In this document: piece after piece, positions 1 through 7,213 of the stretch
Layout of the letters: every line of letters starts with the position of its first letter
How positions within the stretch are numbered: the first letter of the stretch is position 1
Assembly (NCBI GenBank): GCA_046542305.1
Contig: JBKHBQ010000054.1
Span: forward strand, 1 to 17,883
Source: JBKHBQ01 sp046542305
GTDB lineage: Bacteria > Bacteroidota > Bacteroidia > Bacteroidales > 4484-276
DNA length: 17,883 nt
Direction of reading: 5' to 3'
Translations under genes and position numbers: made by a program
Notes under the pieces: generated by a model
The model's database searches: none
Told to the model about the DNA's origin: nothing
What the model saw: only the letters and a program-made list of their open reading frames with translations

Positions 1-1
1 T

Positions 2-568
2 TGGGTGATCAATGCCGATGCCGATGAATTCTGGTTACCAACCAAAGGAAACCTGAAGGATGTGTTCGATAAAACTCCGGCAGATGTTTCGGTGGTGGCA
101 GTTGATCGCAAAAACTTTGTGACTGTAAATCGCAGGCACAGGCATTTTTACGAGGACATGATTTTTCGGGAGAAAACAAGTATGAACTCAATGGGCGAGC
201 CTTTACTTCCAAAGATCTGCCACCGCGCTTTCCCGGAGGTGGTCGTCAGGCAGGGAAACCACCACATTGCCGAACCCAAAAATCTGACAAAGATGAATAC
301 TGATGAGATCAGCATTCTTCACTTTCCGATGCGGTCGTTTCAGCAATTTGAAAATAAAATAAAACTCGGCGGCGCGGCCTATGAGCGCAATAAAGAATTG
401 GATACGATGGTCGGCAAAACCTGGAGAAAACTATATGATGAATACAGGGAATCGGGCCTGGAGAATCACTACCGGACACAGGTGATGGCTGAAGCTGATA
501 TCGAAGAAGGATTAAAAAACGGCAGTTTGCTCATCGATTTGCGACTGAAGGATTTCTTCAGCTCCTGA
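2..568 (+). CDS. Family 2 glycosyltransferase, C-terminal part (5' truncated by window)
   Basis: The reading frame is open to the left edge and ends at TGA 566-568, so about 188 C-terminal residues are visible. The visible part opens with W-V-I-N-A-D-A-D-E-F-W. This is the metal-binding DxD/DEF signature of the Glyco_tranf_2_4-type GT-A family, which transfers sugars from nucleotide donors in the cytoplasm. About 100 residues on is H-F-P-x-R-S-x-x-Q-F-x-x-K, followed by a glycine pair, also typical of this family. The GTG at 5-7 lies inside the conserved motif and is not a real start. The donor and acceptor sugars cannot be read from this fragment. The gene converges on the minus-strand sulfotransferase with a 69-base gap in which I see no hairpin terminator. 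Confidence 0.85.
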   Translation, partial: WVINADADEFWLPTKGNLKDVFDKTPADVSVVAVDRKNFVTVNRRHRHFYEDMIFREKTSMNSMGEPLLPKICHRAFPEVVVRQGNHHIAEPKNLTKMNTDEISILHFPMRSFQQFENKIKLGGAAYERNKELDTMVGKTWRKLYDEYRESGLENHYRTQVMAEADIEEGLKNGSLLIDLRLKDFFSS

Positions 569-637
569 ATTCTGATCAGCGAAACAATTGAACCAACGGG
601 CACAGATGATAAAAACAGAGACCGCAATTAATGCACT

Positions 638-1441
638 TCAGGAATTTCTGTCACCATACTTTGTTTTGGCAAGAACCAACAATTCATCGAACTTCCCGGT
701 ATAAAACACCTCGATCAGGGATTTTCTTTCTTCATAAATGTCTTTAATGATTTGTTCAGGAAGAATAAGCGTCTGCTTAAAATCAAGGTACTTTTCGGCA
801 TACCATTTTTCGGTGCCCATATTTTGATTGATCTGTCTGATGGTTTTCCCGGTTATTGTCGACAGAATTTGTTCAAAATCATCAAACAGCAGGTCGAAGC
901 GCAGCAGAAAAAGCCTGAATTTTTTTGTTTCGTATAATCCGGATTTCTTCTTGATTTCAAATACAAGTTTCCCGGTATCGATCTTTAATTCGTCACAAAT
1001 GATTTCTATTGATTCCTCGCGGCCGGGAAAACTTCTGTTCTTCAATTCCGCGATAAACTGATGTTGAAGCTCACCGGTATTTCGCCGGAAGATGAGGGTT
1101 TCAGTTTTATCCCCAACCTCTTTCCTCTCAAGCGGCCTGGTGCCATTCCACTGGAAAAAGGAAGAAATGTGCCGTTCCAGGGGATCGCGAAACACCGATA
1201 TGATGGTCAACTTCTTCCTGTTATGCCTGTAATATGCTTTTACATAAGTTTCGAAATTTCCGTTTTTCAGGCCTGCATTTTCAGGAACATGGCAATGCCT
1301 GCTATTAATTCCTGAAGCTGCAAGAGAATGAACGAGGGTTTGCGTCCCCGATTTGTGGGAGCTAAAAACCAGGCAATCCAGTTGCATAAGCTGTTGAGGA
1401 AAATCCAAACGTGGACTGAAATTAAAGAATGATCTTAACAT
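638..1441 (-). CDS. Sulfotransferase-like protein
   Basis: This is a PAPS-dependent sulfotransferase-like P-loop protein. With the start at 1441 it has 267 residues. The 5'-phosphosulfate loop is S-S-H-K-S-G-T-Q-T at residues 27-35, and the 3'-phosphate-binding segment is V-F-R-D-P-L-E-R-H-I-S-S at residues 83-94. The loop reads SGTQ where classical members have TGTT. It is the only minus-strand gene here and is divergent from the sulfotransferase-RgpF fusion. In-frame ATGs also exist at 1516 and 1549, but both would run antisense into the start of the fusion gene. I prefer ATG 1441 because it leaves a 57-base divergent gap and still places the P-loop about 25 residues from the N terminus, which is normal. 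The stop is the reverse complement of TCA 638-640. The substrate is unknown; the context suggests a glycan. Confidence 0.82.
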   Translation of the reverse strand: MLRSFFNFSPRLDFPQQLMQLDCLVFSSHKSGTQTLVHSLAASGINSRHCHVPENAGLKNGNFETYVKAYYRHNRKKLTIISVFRDPLERHISSFFQWNGTRPLERKEVGDKTETLIFRRNTGELQHQFIAELKNRSFPGREESIEIICDELKIDTGKLVFEIKKKSGLYETKKFRLFLLRFDLLFDDFEQILSTITGKTIRQINQNMGTEKWYAEKYLDFKQTLILPEQIIKDIYEERKSLIEVFYTGKFDELLVLAKTKYGDRNS

Positions 1442-1498
1442 CAGGTAAGTGTGCCTTTTTAAATATGAAGGCGAATTTACATCAAACTCATTAACCGC
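1442..1498. promoter_or_regulatory. Divergent intergenic region, candidate promoters for both directions
   Basis: This 57-base, AT-rich gap separates the chosen start of the minus-strand sulfotransferase from the start of the fusion gene, so any promoters for the two transcripts should lie here or just inside the genes. On the minus strand a TTTG (1489-1486) is followed 17 bases later by TATTTAAA. This is only a weak match to the Bacteroidota pattern of TTTG about 19 bases before TAnnTTTG. I see no convincing match on the plus strand. The assignment rests mainly on gene orientation. Confidence 0.25.
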
Positions 1499-4321
1499 AT
1501 GAACATCTTCGAACATAAGCCACCGGTTATCCTTGTGCTCGGCATGCACCGTTCAGGCACCAGCCTGGTCGCACAGTTAGTGTCTATATGGGGTGCATTC
1601 ACGGGGAATGAACTGGTGCCCCCTACTTCGTTTAACCGTGAAGGATACTGGGAATACCAGCCATTGGTTGATTTCCATGAAAAGATACTTAAAGAAAGCG
1701 AAAGTTCGTGGTATGCTCCGGTTAATATCCCGCCAACAGAAAAACTGCTTAAAAGATATGGCGCTACGGCCAGATCGCTGGTGGAACAAATGGACCAAAA
1801 CGGAAACGCCTGGTGCTGGAAAGATCCGCGCATGCCTTTGTTTCTCAGCTTTTGGCAAAAAATCCTTACTGACAGAAAAATCGTGTACGTGGTAGTTTAC
1901 AGACACCCATACAGTATTGCTTCATCCTTACACAAACGGGATCATTTTCCGGTTTACACTTCAACTTCCCTGTGGGAACTTACATCGCTGCATTTATTCG
2001 AATCATTGAAAAACAGCACATATTGTGTGGTTGACTATGATGAGACCATCTTCAATCCCGAAAAGGCTTGTAAGCAATTATTCAGTTTTTTGGATCAGGC
2101 TGCTGAACGGAATGAAAAAACTGAAGTAGTGCCAGAAGCCCTGAAGGCCGTCAAACCAGCTCTGAACCACGAAAGAACAGGCATACAGTTTAACATCAGC
2201 GAATTTCAGCAGCAAATCGTCGATGGCTACCTGTCAGGAAAATTCGACCAATTCACCGGAATATCCGCTTCGCATATGGAGAAACTAAGGCAAATCCTCC
2301 AATTGTTTACCAAGCAAAAAACCGGTGAACATCTGGCGCAACTGTTTTTCGAAGATGATTCGGGCAGGTTCAGCGAAAACAATTCAATCATCAGGAAAAT
2401 TGAAACAGATGAAACAAAAATAAAGTTTGTCCTTTCCCGTCCACTCGAAACCAGGCAGCTGCGGTTCGACCCGCTGAATGATTATGCGCTGGTGCGCATC
2501 AACGCTGTAAGGTTTTACCTGCAGGGAACAGCGGCAGACATGAAATTTGACTTGTCGTCCAATGCAGTGGCAGTGAAAAACGGAGAATACCTCTTCAGTA
2601 CCGGCGACCCGCAAATACTGATACAAATTGAAAAACCTGAAATCCAACCGGTGGATGAGATCATTTTTGAGCTTGAATATTTAAGGACAGGCAAACAGGT
2701 TTTGCCGCTGCTGATGAAATTGAAGGAAAAAGAGATCGAAGACCACTTGAACGCGCATACGGCCGAAATCAAAAAACTAAAGATAAATTTCAGGCAGAAG
2801 GTCGACCACCAGGCTGCGTTGCTTGAACAACTGAGAAATCAACAGAAATCTGAGCAGGATCAAATCGCAGAACTCAGGAAGCATGTGGATCAGTTGGGCA
2901 CCGAACTGGCGATGATTCACAGCAGCCGGACTTTCCGTTACCGCAGGTATCTTATGCTTTTTCTGAAACCATCGGGCTGGAAGGAAGTAATCGCAAAATA
3001 CAGCAGCCGTTCGGAACATGCACAGGAAATCCGGCTGATCCAGTCGGGCGGATATTTCGATGAAGCTTATTATCTGAAAAACAATCCGGACGTTAAAAAC
3101 CACAGGATTTCTCCGGCAAAGCATTATCTGATGTTCGGCGGATTCGAGAACAGAGATCCCTCAGCAGCTTTCAGCAATGCTTTTTATTTCGAAAAAAATC
3201 CCGATGTGTTGGCCAGCCGGATCAATCCGCTGGTCCATTTTTTAAAACACGGAAAAAACGAAGGAAGGCTACCGCTGCCCCCCCGGGCCGGCACAACAGC
3301 AACATCAAAAACTGCAAACGCAAACAACAATATTGCTGCGAATTCAGATAATGCAGGCAAAATACCTCATTTCAATCCGCCGGCAAACGACTATAGCCTG
3401 ATGGTTCCGTTTAAATGTAAGCTAAAAGAATATGGACCGGCACCTCAAATCGCAGTGATCTGCCATCTTTTTTATACCGATCTTCTTGAGGAAATAAAAC
3501 ATTACCTGCAACATATACCTTTCCCTTTCCGCCTGTTCATCACTACCGATACAGAGCAAAAGCAAGCCAGGATAGAGCAGTTTTTTACCGGCTGGAGAGA
3601 TACCTGTGCAGTAGTAAAGGTTGTGCCGAACCGCGGCAGGGACATCGCACCCAAATTGCTTGCATGGCCTGAGGTATACCGCGAATACGAATTCTTCCTC
3701 CACATTCATTCCAAGAAAACCGTACAGGAAAAAGTGTTGAGCGGATGGCGCGAGTACCTCTACGAAACGCTGTTAGGTTCTGAAAAGGTCATTAAAAGTA
3801 TTTTTGAATCCTTCTCGTGTGATCAGAAACTGGGGATCATCGCCCCGCAGCACTTTCAAAATGTTCGTCATGCCATCGGCTGGGGGTACAATTACGATGA
3901 GGCTGAAAACTTCGCCCGCAAGCAGGGCATTTCCATCAGCAAAGACGGGCCGGTTGATTTTCCTTCGGGATCAATGTTCTGGGGACGATCGGCTGCCCTG
4001 AAGCCGCTACTCGATAGCAGACTGACCTTTTCGGACTTTCCTGAAGAATCCGGACAGATCGACAATACCCTGTCGCATGTCATCGAACGGCTGTTCTTCT
4101 TTGCCTGTGAAAAAGCCGGATTCGGCTGGATCAAGATCAACAGCCGGTTCAACAAAACAGAAGATGAACGCACACTCGCGGTGGAAAACCTTGAACATCT
4201 CAGGGAACTGATAACTAATGTAAAGGGTTCGCTATTGAATCGCGGAACAGAAAATGTCCCGCAGGATGGAGTCGCACAAGCAGAAACACCGGTATCTGCT
4301 CCTTTACATGAAAGGATGTGA
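1499..4321 (+). CDS. Sulfotransferase / coiled-coil / RgpF glycosyltransferase fusion
   Basis: A 940-residue multidomain cytoplasmic protein. Residues 1-230 are a sulfotransferase domain with P-loop G-M-H-R-S-G-T-S at 15-22 and 3'-phosphate site Y-R-H-P-x-S at 134-139. Residues about 300-395 are predicted beta-rich and carry L-R-F-D-P at 321-325. Residues about 403-475 form a heptad-like charged coiled coil ending in S-S-R-T-F-R, resembling the SRSWR motif often seen after coiled coils in glycosyltransferases. Residues 514-592 hold two NPDV-type repeats (NPDV at 529-532 and 567-570). An Asn/Ala/Thr-rich linker spans 593-640. Residues 648-885 match rhamnan synthesis protein F (RgpF): N-R-G-R-D-I-A-P at 711-718, H-I-H-S-K-K at 735-740 and F-P-S-G-S-M-F-W at 821-828. 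The start is fixed, since TGA at 1466 blocks any upstream ATG. It probably both sulfates and glycosylates a rhamnose-type glycan; that joint role is inference. Confidence 0.9.
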   Translation: MNIFEHKPPVILVLGMHRSGTSLVAQLVSIWGAFTGNELVPPTSFNREGYWEYQPLVDFHEKILKESESSWYAPVNIPPTEKLLKRYGATARSLVEQMDQNGNAWCWKDPRMPLFLSFWQKILTDRKIVYVVVYRHPYSIASSLHKRDHFPVYTSTSLWELTSLHLFESLKNSTYCVVDYDETIFNPEKACKQLFSFLDQAAERNEKTEVVPEALKAVKPALNHERTGIQFNISEFQQQIVDGYLSGKFDQFTGISASHMEKLRQILQLFTKQKTGEHLAQLFFEDDSGRFSENNSIIRKIETDETKIKFVLSRPLETRQLRFDPLNDYALVRINAVRFYLQGTAADMKFDLSSNAVAVKNGEYLFSTGDPQILIQIEKPEIQPVDEIIFELEYLRTGKQVLPLLMKLKEKEIEDHLNAHTAEIKKLKINFRQKVDHQAALLEQLRNQQKSEQDQIAELRKHVDQLGTELAMIHSSRTFRYRRYLMLFLKPSGWKEVIAKYSSRSEHAQEIRLIQSGGYFDEAYYLKNNPDVKNHRISPAKHYLMFGGFENRDPSAAFSNAFYFEKNPDVLASRINPLVHFLKHGKNEGRLPLPPRAGTTATSKTANANNNIAANSDNAGKIPHFNPPANDYSLMVPFKCKLKEYGPAPQIAVICHLFYTDLLEEIKHYLQHIPFPFRLFITTDTEQKQARIEQFFTGWRDTCAVVKVVPNRGRDIAPKLLAWPEVYREYEFFLHIHSKKTVQEKVLSGWREYLYETLLGSEKVIKSIFESFSCDQKLGIIAPQHFQNVRHAIGWGYNYDEAENFARKQGISISKDGPVDFPSGSMFWGRSAALKPLLDSRLTFSDFPEESGQIDNTLSHVIERLFFFACEKAGFGWIKINSRFNKTEDERTLAVENLEHLRELITNVKGSLLNRGTENVPQDGVAQAETPVSAPLHERM
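3038..3274 (+). repeat. Two NPDV-type protein repeats inside the fusion gene
   Basis: Residues 514-592 of the fusion protein hold two copies of a roughly 38-residue motif: Y-F-x-E-x-Y-Y-L-x-x-N-P-D-V, then P-x-x-H-Y, then a glycine and E-N-R or E-G-R. A third copy starts the next gene (4415-4541). They separate the coiled coil from the RgpF domain. Their function is not established to my knowledge. Confidence 0.6.
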
Positions 4322-4414
4322 TATACCAGGATTCATGCACGTTCGCCATATGCTCATCTGCCGCCGGACCAGTTTATCAGCCAGTTGAAACTGCACGTGT
4401 CGGGCAAACCCAGT

Positions 4415-4541
4415 ATGATTGATTTTGATGAAGAATTTTACCTGCAGACCAATCCGGATGTGGAAAGACTCGTTTCCATCGGCCTGTTCGATTGCGGGTT
4501 TACGCATTACTGCCTTAACGGCAAATATGAAAACCGCCTGT
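4415..4541 (+). repeat. NPDV-type protein repeat at the start of the WsaF-like gene
   Basis: The first 42 residues of the WsaF-like glycosyltransferase form one further copy of the motif, with F-D-E-E-F-Y-L, N-P-D-V, T-H-Y and E-N-R. Sharing it with the preceding gene suggests that both proteins dock to the same partner or glycan, or descend from one modular protein. Confidence 0.55.
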
Positions 4542-5704
4542 GGAGCAACAGTCTTATCAGCAAAAATTTCAACCTCAAAGCCCATTATCCCGACGGAATG
4601 GTAAAACCGGTAAACATCAGGCCGAAATTACGATATGAGCCGATTGACAAGCCCTTGAAAAAAAGCACAGAACCATACCTGCTCATCCTCTTCGGACATC
4701 TTCAGCGGTCGCTGTTTTATGCAGGCTACCGGGCGTTTTTCAGGGATTTCGATGCCGTTTTTCCGATGTTCGACAAGATAGTATTGTCCGTGGAATTTGA
4801 TCCCATCGAAACTGAACTTGCCACACAATACTGTAACAGAATTGAAGTGATAGGGCAAAAGGATTTATACGATACCGAAATTATGCCCGACCTGATCATT
4901 TGTTTCAGCAATCACCTGTTTGCGAAAGCGCTGAAGCTTTTCAACCGGCCACAGCGAATGATCTACTATTGTCAGGAATATGAAGCGGGATTTTTTCCCT
5001 TTGGCATTGAATTTATCGAAGCGGAAAAGGCTGTGGCTTATTCTCAAAACCTCATCGTTTCAACCGTGGTCCTGCGCGATTTCCTTGCAGGCAAGGGCCT
5101 GCTGAATGCCACCCGCATATTCGTGAGCAGCCCTGAAATAGAAACTTTCGATGTAAAGCCGGGCAGTAGCCGAAAACTGTTCTTCTATTTCCGGCCCGAG
5201 TACTTCCACACACGCAACCTACCGGAGATAATCTGGGAGGCAGTGCATGAATTCTGCAACAAAAACCACAACTACGATCTTTACCTGGTTGGCACGATCG
5301 ACACCAGTTTTTCGTTCCACCTGAACGGCAACCGGATCTATGTCCTCAGCAAATTGCCAAACGATGCATATATTGAGCTGATCTCCTCATGCGAAGCAGT
5401 GGTGTCGATGATATACTCTGCACATCCGGGGGTTGTCGCTTATCAGGCTGCTGCTTCAGGTATCCCCACCGTGACCAACGTATTTGAAAACAGGAATGCA
5501 GCATACCTCAGGCAAATGTCCGAAAACATCGTTCCGTACGACCCCGTAACGGACAGCCTTGCGGAAAAAATTGAAGAGGCCATGCTAATGCCAAAAGGCA
5601 GGAAAAGCTTCAGAAATGAACTTTATGCAGGCAATGATCAGGCTCCACTTACGGGTTTCATTTTTGAAATCCTTAACCAGGACGAAAACAACACATTGGA
5701 ATGA
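4415..5704 (+). CDS. WsaF-like GT-B glycosyltransferase with N-terminal NPDV repeat
   Basis: From ATG 4415 this gives 429 residues. Residues 1-42 are one NPDV-type repeat (F-D-E-E-F-Y-L then N-P-D-V). The remainder looks like a GT-B enzyme of the WsaF rhamnosyltransferase type. It has a mid-protein segment Y-Y-C-Q-E-Y-E-A-G-F-F-P-F-G followed by A-E-K-A, and a C-terminal donor-binding region H-P-G-V-V-A-Y-Q-A-A-A-S-G-I-P-T-V-T-N. It probably adds a sugar, plausibly rhamnose, to the growing glycan in the cytoplasm. The frame is open without stop from the TGA of the preceding gene (4319-4321), and TTG 4385 and GTG 4397 are alternative starts. I prefer ATG 4415 because it begins exactly at the repeat. 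The stop TGA overlaps the next ATG as ATGA, implying translational coupling. Confidence 0.82.
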   Translation: MIDFDEEFYLQTNPDVERLVSIGLFDCGFTHYCLNGKYENRLWSNSLISKNFNLKAHYPDGMVKPVNIRPKLRYEPIDKPLKKSTEPYLLILFGHLQRSLFYAGYRAFFRDFDAVFPMFDKIVLSVEFDPIETELATQYCNRIEVIGQKDLYDTEIMPDLIICFSNHLFAKALKLFNRPQRMIYYCQEYEAGFFPFGIEFIEAEKAVAYSQNLIVSTVVLRDFLAGKGLLNATRIFVSSPEIETFDVKPGSSRKLFFYFRPEYFHTRNLPEIIWEAVHEFCNKNHNYDLYLVGTIDTSFSFHLNGNRIYVLSKLPNDAYIELISSCEAVVSMIYSAHPGVVAYQAAASGIPTVTNVFENRNAAYLRQMSENIVPYDPVTDSLAEKIEEAMLMPKGRKSFRNELYAGNDQAPLTGFIFEILNQDENNTLE

Positions 5705-6954
5705 TAAGGACATTATTTCTCCATATCGGTTTTCATAAAACCGCCTCTACGGCCATACAGGATACCTTTCACAAAAACCGGAAGCTATTGGAATCAGTGG
5801 GGTATTTGTATCCGGATTTCAGGGTTGGAACCAGGATCATAACAAACCATTCCGAAGTATTTTACAGCATGTTTTGCGCAGAACCCGAAAAATACCACAT
5901 GAACCTGGTAAAGAACTATAACACACCTGAAAAAATCGAAGCCTTACATGCAGATTACCACAGGCAGTTTCAACAGCAAATCCGGTCGTTTTCGGGCAAC
6001 AACCTGGTGATTTCCGGAGAAGGGATTTCGCTGTTGGAAGAAGATCAGTTGAACGCCTTTAAAAACTATTTGATCCAAAACACGCATCCTGCCATCCGCA
6101 TAAGAGTGATTGCATTTGTGCGCCACCCTGTCGATTGGACGGTAAGCAAAATACAGGAGGTGGTGAAAGGCGGAAACAGCATTCATAAGGCTGTTGAGCG
6201 AAACCTTAAAAACCAGAAACCTTTCTTTAAGCTTTTGTCGCTGAAATACAAGAAGTGTTTTTCTGAACATGACGTTGAACTTTACCGGTTTGAAGATGCC
6301 GTTAAACATCAAAACGGGATAACCGGGCAATTCCTGACGATACTCGGTGTGCGTACCAATGCGGCCCGACAGATTTTAAATGAATTTGCCAACGTTTCGC
6401 TCAGCCATGAGGCCACTGTTTTGCTGAGTGGGATTTTCGAAAAGATGCCCCTGTACATCGGAAATCGCAAAAACCCTGACCTTAACGATTTTAACCGGGA
6501 GTATATTTTCGAGGTACCCGGCCAAAAATTTTCGGTGTCTCCAGAAGTAAAATCAAAAATCTGGGCCGGAGCTCAGGCGGATGTAGCATGGTTGCACGAA
6601 ACAATGAATTTCCCCAAATACCGGTATGTAAACCAAAAGCAAGATGACAACCAAAAATGGAATGAGGAGGTTATCCGGTTTCTTGACACAGCATTTCTCA
6701 GCCGCTTTTCCGATCCGGTCACCGTCTTGATCCTTAACGAAATTCTTCTCGAAATAAGGCGTTACCGGAAGGTTTTCGACATGGATAAAAAAATCGCCCT
6801 ATTTGCCTTTTGGGAGAAGAATTCGGGATGTTACCGGTTTAAGAGTAAAAACGAAAAAAATACCTGCATAAAAAAGCACATGGGAAGAGTCAACACCGCA
6901 AAAATACGGCTGGCAATTTTTATGCGTACAAAATTCCCGGCTTTTTATCCCTGA
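5701..6954 (+). CDS. Sulfotransferase family protein
   Basis: A 417-residue PAPS-dependent sulfotransferase-like protein. The 5'-phosphosulfate loop is H-I-G-F-H-K-T-A-S-T-A-I-Q at residues 8-20; H-K-T is canonical, while A-S-T replaces the commoner G-T-T. The 3'-phosphate-binding segment is F-V-R-H-P-V-D-W-T-V-S-K at 139-150. Residues about 265-300 contain P-G-Q-K-F and a W-L-H-E-T-M segment, typical of the C-terminal part of bacterial sulfotransferases near carbohydrate loci. ATG 5701 overlaps the preceding stop by four bases (ATGA), so it is probably translated with the WsaF-like glycosyltransferase. The last 45 residues are rich in Lys/Asn and unlike the rest, so the C terminus may be altered or non-homologous. 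The acceptor is unknown, but position in the operon suggests the same polysaccharide. Confidence 0.87.
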   Translation: MIRTLFLHIGFHKTASTAIQDTFHKNRKLLESVGYLYPDFRVGTRIITNHSEVFYSMFCAEPEKYHMNLVKNYNTPEKIEALHADYHRQFQQQIRSFSGNNLVISGEGISLLEEDQLNAFKNYLIQNTHPAIRIRVIAFVRHPVDWTVSKIQEVVKGGNSIHKAVERNLKNQKPFFKLLSLKYKKCFSEHDVELYRFEDAVKHQNGITGQFLTILGVRTNAARQILNEFANVSLSHEATVLLSGIFEKMPLYIGNRKNPDLNDFNREYIFEVPGQKFSVSPEVKSKIWAGAQADVAWLHETMNFPKYRYVNQKQDDNQKWNEEVIRFLDTAFLSRFSDPVTVLILNEILLEIRRYRKVFDMDKKIALFAFWEKNSGCYRFKSKNEKNTCIKKHMGRVNTAKIRLAIFMRTKFPAFYP

Positions 6955-6964
6955 TCGTAAAAAC

Positions 6965-7211
6965 ATGAAAAGCTCCGTGGCAGAACAATACGAATGGAAA
7001 TCAAACCTGGTGAAAAACCTGCCGGTACTATGATCTTGTTTCGCTGGGCGCGCTTGCAATTTCGCTGGCTGTTAACTTAATTCCGCAATCCGATTTCAAA
7101 AACGACAGCATCATGCTTTCGATGCCAACCTGGCCTCACACAGGTTCTGTGCAGCTCATAGCTGAAACCGCTGTTGTAAAACTTTCTGATCCAATACATA
7201 AGATCAGGTAG
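6965..7211 (+). pseudogene. Small frameshifted reading frame, unrecognised
   Basis: As written, ATG 6965 opens 22 codons ending at TGA 7031-7033. A second frame, free of stops from 7014 to TAG 7209-7211, has no usable start but protein-like composition, with a hydrophobic stretch (L-G-A-L-A-I-S-L-A-V-N-L-I-P) resembling a membrane segment. Removing one A from the run of five at 7013-7017 joins them into about 81 residues, ending two bases before the MBOAT ATG. I do not recognise the product. It could be a broken small membrane protein, a remnant of a larger gene, or an intact gene with a sequencing error. This is the largest gap between genes in the window (6955-7213), and I see nothing else in it. 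Confidence 0.4.
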
Positions 7212-7213
7212 GT

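Noticed and set aside
569..637. Possible bidirectional terminator between the two convergent genes.
   Set aside because: I could not find a stable inverted repeat followed by a T run on either strand.
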